This document shows, piece by piece, positions 56,259 through 64,000 of a DNA stretch of 64,000 bases (its first letter is position 1; each line of letters begins with the position of its first letter). Under the pieces are notes generated by a model. That model was not told the origin of the DNA. It searched no databases and saw only the letters and a program-made list of their open reading frames with translations. This DNA is from Marasmius tenuissimus (taxonomy: Eukaryota > Basidiomycota > Agaricomycetes > Agaricales > Marasmiaceae). The position numbers were made by a program, and so were the translations under genes. The DNA is taken from positions 1 to 64,000 of the forward strand of contig JAQOTA010000049.1 in the NCBI GenBank assembly GCA_029532415.1, written 5' to 3'.

Positions 56259-58149
56259 TCATGGAGGGCTCGGTAGAGGAAGGGGCATCACCGGGGGCGG
56301 TGGGGGTTTCCTCCTTGCCCCAGCGTTAATGCCACTGCCTGGAGTGCCAACGCCTCCGTTGGCATTCACTCGACCAACAGCAACGTAAGACCCGAATGTA
56401 TTCGGAGGACTGGGAGACACGGATAGGGAGTGTGGTCCCGAGCTCAGAGAACTTCCTCCCAACGATGTGAAAGAAGAACTAGAAGATGTCGGCGAATGCG
56501 ATATCGGTGAAATAGGTCGCGGCGGTGGTCGGATAGGTAGAGCTGGTGGGTAAGTTGGGTTTGGTGGTGGTTGCTTAGACTTTGCTTTGATCGATGGCGG
56601 CCGGGCGGGCTTGTTAACCACAGGAGGTATCTTCATATTCACGTATTTCGTAGGATCCCTCTGTGCTTTCCGAAGTTCTTCGTCTATACGCCACATCCCG
56701 TTGACGAAGGAACCTTTGTCTATAGAGCCTGATTGATTGGGATCGCATTCCGCCCTTAAATGAAGTTAATATCGCGAAATCTAGCACCCGGAAGCGAGGA
56801 ACTTACCAGATTTCTTTGAGTCTTTCCTTTGGCAACCGGGACCGACTCCATATGAGTTTCACCACGCCGCCTTCTAGCCTCTCGTGTGCCTCCACAGGCC
56901 GGTCAACCGCCTCGTCCCTACTATTCAGTGCACCTGTCCCTCCATGTTCATTTTCTTTGCCCCCTTCGCCCCCTCTTTCTCCCGTAACCAGATCAATGGA
57001 AAGTCCTCTCCAACCTGAATTTCGTGTCTTCCTAGCCTGTTCTGGTGATAACAAAGCCGGCTTCTCCCCGTTACGGAACACCAACAAATCCTCCCTTTCT
57101 CGTTCCAGAGCACGTGTCTTTACACGTTCTCGTTTCGCCCGCCTAGCCTGTTTGACATTTTCTTCGAACACAGCTTCGAAACGTCTCCTCGCGGCAGAAG
57201 GCACGGGTGTTGGCCGTGATGTAGACGCGGTGGAAGCTTGCGATATGTTGCGTTTGAGGTTCGTGTTTCCGATAAAGATGTCGGGTTTGGACCTCGGTAC
57301 TGGTGGTGGAGGGGGCTTCTGTTTGTTGAGGCTATTGAAAGATGAGTTGGACGTGGTTCTTCTGAGATATGGGGAGTAGGGAGTGTTGGATTGGGGTGGT
57401 GGTGAAGCAGGCGCAGGGAGAGTAGAAGTGCGATTGGGTGGTGAAAATGTCCAGGATCCAGAGACCGAGGATTGGATAGGTGACGGCACTGGCTTAACGG
57501 GGCTCGATGGTGAAAGGATCACGGTAGACGAGGACGACGCAAGGGATGATGCCGACTTGATTCTCAAGGAATCTGAGGAATTAGAAGACGATGAACCTGC
57601 TCGTTGTAGATGTGCCCCACTCGTCGCCGGCGGTGAGGCCGATTTTATTCCAGGCCGCTGGGGCAGCTTGGGTGGTCGAGGTTTGTAGGAAGTATTGGTT
57701 GCATTGTTCTTTTCCCAGTCCAATGCGAGTTGCTTTGCAGAAATGGGACTTGCTGCCATAGACTCTGTCGTAGAAACGTTCTCAAATGATGAATCATCCA
57801 AGCTCGTCTGGCTCGCGTTCTCCGAAAATCCTGTAAAATGGGTGTCGGCCGTCTCTGCTGTGCTCCTGTCGTCATCTGAGAGGGATACAGAATGAAAGGA
57901 AGATATTGAAGAGGCTGGTGCATGCCCATTTCGACGAGCAGGGGGGTATGTGTGCTGCTCAACGGTAAGGGAACCCGGTTTGGGTGTTGTAGGCGGGGGG
58001 TTTTTGTGAGGAGTTGGAGGAGAATCTGAATAGAAATTGATCAGAGGAGGATCGTCAAGAACGTTCCAATCTTTGAGGTCGACACTAGCAGACGCTGTAG
58101 GGCTATTTCCAAGCGATTCGAAGGCTTTCACTCGCGATTGAACAGACAT
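56259..58149 (-). CDS. EH-domain protein with long disordered N-terminus (612 aa, 2 exons)
   Basis: Exons 58149-56807 and 56754-56259; 1839 nt in frame. The long N-terminal part (MSVQSRVKAFESLGNSP...) is Ser/Pro-rich and disordered with PPPP runs. Near the end of exon 1 comes an EH domain completed over the intron: LIWSRSRLPKERLKEIW, then AECDPNQSGSIDKGSFVNGMWRIDEEL, with a loop resembling an EF-hand. A further Pro-rich tail with PPPP follows, ending LPLPSPP. EH domains bind NPF peptides in endocytosis and lipid signalling. A disordered protein with an EH domain near the C-terminus resembles yeast Irs4/Tax4, but with this low-complexity body orthology is a guess. Confidence 0.8.
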
Positions 58150-58573
58150 GATGGTGGTTGAAGGTAAGCATGCGGCACGGACACCTCAGTCTGGGACACT
58201 CGTCATCGTTCATGACACTCCTTACCCGTCGTTGTCAAACTAGTCAACGGTACTCAAAATGAAGCCTGCTCAACCTCTCAAACGGGTTCAGGGTCTGATT
58301 TCTGAGTAATGGTTTCTGGACAACGGTCTGCGTGGAGACAGTGAAGGTTCTCAGGTTCAAAAGCCACCGATTCCAACCCATCCATATACAGCAAGTTTGG
58401 TTATAATAGGCCCACTTGCTCATTCAAGAACGAGTTCAATGTTGTCTATAATCACTGATTTCCCTTGCATAGACCGGTGATGGCTTTGGTAGAATCACCA
58501 TTTGAGTATGATCTCGCTGAGGCACCAACTATTTGCAACGTACCTTCCTCGGATTCCTCCCCATTTGACACAA
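58150..58573. other. Intergenic region
   Basis: Between the EH-domain gene and the Ecm15-like gene, both on the minus strand. No gene recognised. Confidence 0.5.
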
Positions 58574-59148
58574 TTACTTCTTGTCCAACGCTAATATATC
58601 CTCTACTCGTTTCACTTTTCCATCATTCCCAGTACCAGGCGCAATCTCTCTGTCCGTTCGAGTACCGATCCGTATATCGGTGGCGATTCTGGGTGCACCT
58701 ATCGCATGGACGGCAGCATGGCAGTCATGAATAGCCTTCGAAACTTCGGACCATGGGCCCTCTGTATAATGTGCGATCCCGTCAGTGGGCGTCTCCTTGG
58801 ACGATGAAGTAGAAGTCCTCACCTAGGTTGGTGCCATACCCGCTAGAATTTCTCAGCTTGGGAGTGAAGCTTGTGGTTTAATGAATGAGTCCTTACTGCA
58901 TCTGCACGCACGAATCACCAATGAGCAGTGAAATCACAGTAGAAACCGCAAACACGCGCTCGCCTTGAATTGAAGACCACTTCTCTCGAGAATGCGTTGA
59001 CATTCAGCAATGTACTCGGCCACAGAAGGCTCGCCTGTGCCCATTGGAATAAGGCAGAAATCTGCAGACGACAAGTACGATGAGAACTGCACCGAGCAAT
59101 TCCCGTAGGGGGAGCCTACCTGCTACAGCGTACAGGTCGGACTGCATG
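58574..59148 (-). CDS. ECM15: UPF0045 (MTH1187/Ecm15-type) thiamine-binding-like protein (112 aa, 5 exons)
   Basis: Exons 59148-59121, 59061-58964, 58901-58897 (5 nt), 58842-58823, 58761-58574; 339 nt in frame. Yeast Ecm15 and the archaeal MTH1187 form small ferredoxin-like tetramers. Key parts: DFCLIPMGTGEPSVAEYIAEC at the start, FKMHGYGTNLEGPW formed only by joining four exons, and a C-terminal IATDIRIGTRTDRE. The second intron starts GC (GCGAGC). The third exon is just ATGCA, coding the Met and part of the His of the conserved MHGYGTN motif. The motif and total frame make this splicing model likely despite the tiny exon. Confidence 0.85.
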
Positions 59149-59491
59149 ATGATGAGGTGAAGTCGAGGGATGTCGATGATCGTTTGGCTCTCGATTCTAA
59201 TTAGATTTCTCGACGGTAGCCCGGACGGCCCGACGGCTCGAGTCAGTCCCATCAAGTTTGTTTCAGAACAAAGTCGTCGATCTCTCTTTGCCTTCACAGA
59301 ATCCCCCGAACATCCGAGAGACGAAAGTTAGATAAAACAGAGCACGGAAAAGACGGTCGAAGGGAAAGTCCGGGATGGTGAAAGATATCTCGTGTTATAC
59401 AAACATAAATTACAACCACAAAGCACAACCAATTCAGATAGCATTAAGGACAGATGAGAACGGAGGTATAAGATTGCCAGACAGCAACCAT
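59149..59491. other. Short spacer between UPF0045 gene and MCM7
   Basis: Upstream region of the UPF0045 gene and 3' flank of MCM7 (both minus strand); no gene recognised. Confidence 0.5.
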
Positions 59492-62260
59492 TCAATCGTC
59501 CATTGCCGTGTCGATGAACCGCAGCTTTGAGCCGTTGGCTACGCGAGCAAGGACACCCATATCCTCATACTAAAACGCGAGAAGTCAGCCTGAGGACAGA
59601 CATAGAAAAACAGTAAAACGTACATCAGCAATAGTCTCGTTCATCTGAGCCTCACTGAACCCAGCTTTCGTCACTCGAGCTCTTACATCGACCATGGAAA
59701 GCTCTCCTCCGTTTTCTTCTTCATCTGAATCATCAACATCCATGTCGCGCTCTCCCCCTGGGCCTTTCCCGAACCGCCTCGTCCTCTTCGTCGGTCTAGG
59801 GCGCCCAGCCCCGGCCATATTCTTGATAAGCCGGATAATTTTGCTCTTGTACGACCGATCCGGTTCGTGCTCCGCTTCATCTTCCTCGTGCAGACTCGCC
59901 TTACTGCAATCCATCAGCCGGAGTGCTTCATCGACGTCGGGGTGTTCTACAGAGTCCGAGAACCGCAAGCGGGCAAGCGCCTGAGCGAGACGCAGGATAC
60001 CGAGAAGCGTTCGAGCGGAAGTGTAAGAATGAGAGGTGTTCTCTTCCTGGTCAACTTTGGATCTCTTTCTCAGCTTGACGTAGGAGTCCACGATGTAGCT
60101 GGAGACATCTGACGAGACGTTCGGTCGTATTGTGCGGGCTTTGGCGATGTAGTGCCTACAACAGGGTGAGGAGGTGATCCTTAGTCGACGTTTGGCAGAA
60201 CATACCTCATGATGCTGGGTTCAATAACCTCGATGCCCAAGTCGGGATGGCGGTTATACATGTGGACGTGGGTGACGTGTTGAGCAAGGCGTTCATCGTC
60301 GTCCCGAGAAGGTTTGTCAAGAATGAGGAACAAAAGGTCGAAACGGGACAGTAGGGCAGCAGGAAGATTGATGTTATCCACCGGCGAGACTTTTGGGTTG
60401 TACCGACCGTACAAAGGATTGGCTGCAGCGAGGATGGATGTGCGTGCATTGAGGGTGGTACTGATCCCAGCCTTGGAGATAGATATTGTCTGTTGCTCCA
60501 TCACTTCGTGGATCGCTGTTCTATCTGACTCCTCCATCTTGTCGAATTCGTCAATAGAGCAGATACCGTTGTCGGCGAGGACGAGAGCACCACCCTCTGT
60601 GATTATGTCAATGGCTGCTCGAATCCAAGGTTTGCGAAACTCACCGAGAACCATCTCGTCCGTAACAGGATCTCTCATGACAGCAGCAGTGAGACCGACT
60701 CCGGATGAACCTTTACCTGTGGTATAGACACCACGAGGTGCGATCTTCGAGATATACTTCAACAACTGCGATTTCGCCACACCAGGATCACCCATCAGAC
60801 AGATGTTAATGTCGCCTCTGATCTTCAGCCCGTCCGCGGTCACTTTGGTCACCCCTCCAACCAGGAGCAGCAACAGTGCCTTCTTTACATCTTCATGTCC
60901 GTAGATCTCCGGCGCAATACTCTGCGCCAGTTTCGAGTAGATTGTCCCATCGCGAGCAAGTTGTTGGATTGTGCGGTCCATCTCCGGGGTGAGTACGAGT
61001 TCACTATACTGTTTCTTTACTTGGTGAATGTGGTGAGTTTCGAGGTATGTGTCGGTCAGGAGTCCTGCGCGAATAGCCTGCCAGCCAGTATAGGGAATGG
61101 GGAGAAAGATGCCTCCGAGATGAACCACATCTCCTGGATTCATTTGTCGCGTTAAGCTTCCGTGAACGTGAACCGTCATCGAACGGGGGATATGGCCCAC
61201 GGGAACTTGGTCAGCCTGTGAATGTTGAGTTCATGGGATCCGGCTAAGCGTCATTTTGCTCACCATCTCCTGAATTTTCACCTCCTGGAAGGGACTGAAA
61301 CGAGAAGCCCTGGTCTGCATGTGTAACGTCCCAGTGATGTTGTTTTTCTTGCATTCATTCGGGTTCTCGCAATCGGCGTGCGGCATGAAGGTTTTCTGGA
61401 AGACTTCCTGGAACGTTTCGGCGCCGCAAACATCACAGGTATACGCGTTGATTTGGAGAAGAGGCTTGACTTCTGAGACTCTCGTTACGATTCCGCGCAC
61501 AGTGATCAGGCGACCCAAATCAGCTCCTCTAACATCACGAACGGCCATCGCGATATCACTCTTGAGTGGCTTAAAGTATACGTTGCTTTGGTGTCGTCAG
61601 TAACCAATGCATCGGGGAGAAGACACGGCACGCACTAGCGCCGCAGCAAGTGTTCTGGAAAACCATCATCCTGCCCCCCATCCACCCGAGCATTCCTTTC
61701 GCGCCGTTGATGCAGAACAACATCTATCACTTCGTCTTGCTCCGTAATGTCTTTCGTTGGCGCAGGCATCAATGTATCAATGACATCGCTGAAAAGGGTG
61801 ACATATCGACGTGTGTTTTGTCGAATGCGGTCAACAAGTTCGGCCACCGTTTGTTCGTACTAGATTGAAGACCATAAGTGCCTATTAGACAAGCCGAACG
61901 TTAGGGCGTACCGAGTGAATGTCTTCAAGGTCCACTACCAACATCTGCTGATCCCGATTGGCTATTTGTTGCTATAAGACTCAGGTATTAGAAACGACGC
62001 GTCAAACGCGTAGCATGTCGCGCACCAGTTGGTCCATATACTTCAAAGGTAGCTGCTCCTGATCTTGTCCATCCTGCTCGTCGTTGATGTGGATATTTGA
62101 GAAGGTGGTGTTAAGATCCTTTTCTGTTGACCTGAACTTGTTGAGAAAATCCTTGATTATTTCTGAGAACTTGATGAGAAAGAGTCGAAAGCTGGAGTAA
62201 GGAAAAAAACTGACCTTTCTCATTTTCGTAGTCAACGCCCAGCTGGAAAGGAGCGGCCAT
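59492..62260 (-). CDS. MCM7: DNA replication licensing factor MCM7
   Basis: Subunit of the Mcm2-7 helicase that opens replication origins and unwinds forks. Starts [15 protein letters not shown] at 62260. Zinc motif CDVC...CENPNEC near 61420. The MCM core is almost all in 60181-61200: [25 protein letters not shown], then [22 protein letters not shown], Walker [10 protein letters not shown], the [13 protein letters not shown] segment, Walker B DEFDKM, sensor 1 [13 protein letters not shown] and the arginine finger SRFDL. The C-terminus ends RFIDTAMDD. An intron of 48 nt (60597-60644) interrupts the core and is itself free of stops and a multiple of three. MCM7 rather than another paralogue is supported by the [20 protein letters not shown] segment. 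Confidence 0.96.
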
Positions 62261-62447
62261 GGCGGAAGGTGGTGGTTGGTGAACAAGGACCGTTTGGATT
62301 CGAGTTGGTTCGAATAGGGTTAGGTTTTGATTTTTCGCACACAGCACCCCTTTTCCTGTTCAACCCACCATCCGGGGTTCGTCAGTCTCTACTCCTACCC
62401 TAATTGTCCTTGTATTTGCCTGCATCGTGCATGAAGAACATTCCTTT
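62261..62447. promoter_or_regulatory. Divergent promoter between MCM7 and the Dnmt1-like gene
   Basis: 187 bp between the two candidate start codons. No clear TATA box. Both genes act in S phase in other eukaryotes, so co-regulation is a reasonable inference; the plus-strand start codon is less certain than that of MCM7. Confidence 0.5.
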
Positions 62448-64000
62448 ATGAAGAACATTTCTCTGCGGCCCACTGTTGAAATAACTACACCAAAATGGCT
62501 GCATTCAGCCACATCTATCCCTGCGACTCGCCTCGAACCTTCGTCTGTCAGACCCTTCAATAAGACACCGACATCGGCTACTATTCCACATATAAAACCC
62601 CCATATCGAACCAAGTTAACGCTAGAATGCGTTGAGATCGAAAGCCCACGGAAGCGAAAGCGTCCAAGCTCAACGCAACCTTCAGGCTCCAGTTCTCCCC
62701 GAAAACGCAAGAAGTTTGCAGAGGGAGGTAAAGAAGGAACAGTGCGCGGCCTTTCTTTCTGCTCATATGCCCCTTCCTGATGTTTGACATAAAACAAAGC
62801 TGCAGTCTGATACGAGGTCGAACTCGCCTTCAGTATCGGAATTATTATTATATCAAGTGAGTGCAGCCTACCTAAGCATTTCCTCGTCAAAAGCTCACTT
62901 GCAGTCAATTAGCCGCGACTTACCCAGTCACCTACGGTGTCAGATATTGCAAACGCTAAATCAACAATTACAGTAAATCTCATCTGTTTCATTGGCTTAC
63001 CCACTCTGATGAGGACAGTCAGACCCATCGGTCAATGCGCCCGCTCTGCCCACGCCAGAAGACTCCTTGTTTGGGAATGGTATGTGGTCTACTTTCGTTT
63101 GACGAATTTACTCAAACCTCTTCCAGATGACTTTGAAGAATTATTTGAAGACGAAAATCTCATCGTACCTGGAGAAGACGTTCAGGAAAGAGGTTTCGAG
63201 GACGATGAAGACATTCCCGTGCGACTTCTAACTGATTTCTCAATATACGACTATTCTGCTGGCCTGCTGGTGGAATTCGCTACCTTGGACGACTCGGACC
63301 TCGAATCTTGTAGCTTCACTGCGTCTGGCATAGTAAGGCCTTGGCTTGAACCGGACGAGGATGACGCTGTGGGTGTTGAACAAGACTTTGACTACCCACG
63401 CGTCAAACTGTCACGTCTTCTTGAACTGGACATTCACCATTACAATGACGATGTCGGAAGGTTCGACGGGTGAGTTTGTCACCCATTCTCGTCGAAAACA
63501 ACACTAATGGTTACGCTTTATAGGAAAATATATCTGCGTACAAAGCATGCATGGTATATTCTCGACACGCCTGCTCAATCCTATCAACAATTATTCAAAC
63601 CATTCTTCATTCATCACCGTCTGTCCCACATCTTGTTGTGCCAATTGCTACAAGACGAGGAGTTGAGTATGGACGAGTTCAAACGACAACTGAAGACAAC
63701 TCAAAAAGAGATCCGTGGTCCGAATCTTGTACCAGACGTACACGCTGTTCTCGGTCATTCTCTGAAGGAAAAGGACTTGGACCAACACACGGTGGGTAGA
63801 GTTGTCCTTCGAAATAAGCCGCTCCTTCAACATTTACCCTAGGTGGAATACCTGTCAATTAGGATCCCCGAGATACTATTAGACAACGGGGTTCCTTATT
63901 TGCAGAAGGCACCAATCATCAGCGAACTCACCGGCGGACAATCTCGATCAAAGACCAAGGCAAAGCTACCCAAGAAACAAGCCCAACGACTGCGGAACCC
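62448..64000 (+). CDS. Dnmt1-type cytosine-5 DNA methyltransferase, N-terminal part (cut by window end)
   Basis: Only the regulatory N-terminus is present. The first exon (from ATG at 62448) codes for a basic tail with two RKRK-type nuclear signals (SPRKRKR and SPRKRKK). After several short exons (about 62809-62860, about 62905-62960) a segment reads DDFEELFEDENLIVPGEDVQERGFEDDEDIPVRLLTDFSIYDY. This is the start of the replication-foci-targeting domain of Dnmt1 (DMAP/RFTS family), which continues as VEFATLDD...VRPWLEPDEDD, LELDIHHYNDD..RFDG and KIYLRTKHAWYILDTPAQSYQQLF. The BAH and methyltransferase domains must lie beyond the window. Exon boundaries before 63120 are tentative. Likely role: copying of CG methylation at replication forks. 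Confidence 0.8.

Overview
The window is nuclear DNA from a filamentous basidiomycete, most likely an agaricomycete mushroom. Genes are dense and intron-rich (introns mostly 48-75 nt, GT-AG with a few GC-AG). Gene types also fit: an agaricomycete-type F-box protein, DUF6533 seven-helix proteins, a Ty1/copia element, an UNC93-like transporter and a Dnmt1-type methyltransferase. I built gene models by joining reading frames at splice sites. For most recognised genes the conserved motifs run across the junctions, and where I summed the exons the total is a multiple of three.

Layout. (1) 1-6368: a nearly complete, apparently young Ty1/copia retrotransposon; only the first few bases of its 5' LTR lie outside. 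(2) 6369-8219: gene-free, with a 373-bp inverted-repeat (MITE-like) element. (3) 8220-10704: a nine-exon F-box gene on the minus strand. (4) 10970-22650: an accessory region of tandem segmental duplications. The ancestral unit appears to be [DUF6533 membrane protein]-[alkyltransferase-like ATL]-[secreted type-B carboxylesterase]. Unit 1 keeps a DUF6533 gene (with a premature stop) and an ATL stub. Unit 2 keeps all three genes. Unit 3 keeps only fragments of DUF6533 and ATL plus an intact esterase.

(5) 23208-64000: mostly conserved core genes. In order they are an M1 aminopeptidase, cytosolic glutamyl-tRNA synthetase, ribosomal protein eS12, a monocarboxylate-type MFS transporter, a disordered coiled-coil protein, an SDR/epimerase, a SAM methyltransferase, a deaminase-like protein, an UNC93-like transporter, kexin (KEX2) and the exon-junction protein Y14. 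A poorly coding stretch follows (50630-56258) with two small hypothetical genes. Then come an EH-domain protein, an Ecm15/UPF0045 protein, MCM7 and the 5' part of a Dnmt1-like cytosine methyltransferase, which is cut by the window end.

The core genes form no pathway cluster. Two divergent pairs share short promoters: KEX2/Y14 (133 bp between start codons) and MCM7/Dnmt1-like (187 bp between start codons). The second pair links a replicative helicase subunit to a maintenance-type methyltransferase. The most unusual structures are the DUF6533-ATL-esterase array, the microexons (5, 10 and 14 nt), the GC-AG introns, and the copia primer site, which matches an internal part of initiator tRNA. I found no clearly new defence or biosynthetic system.
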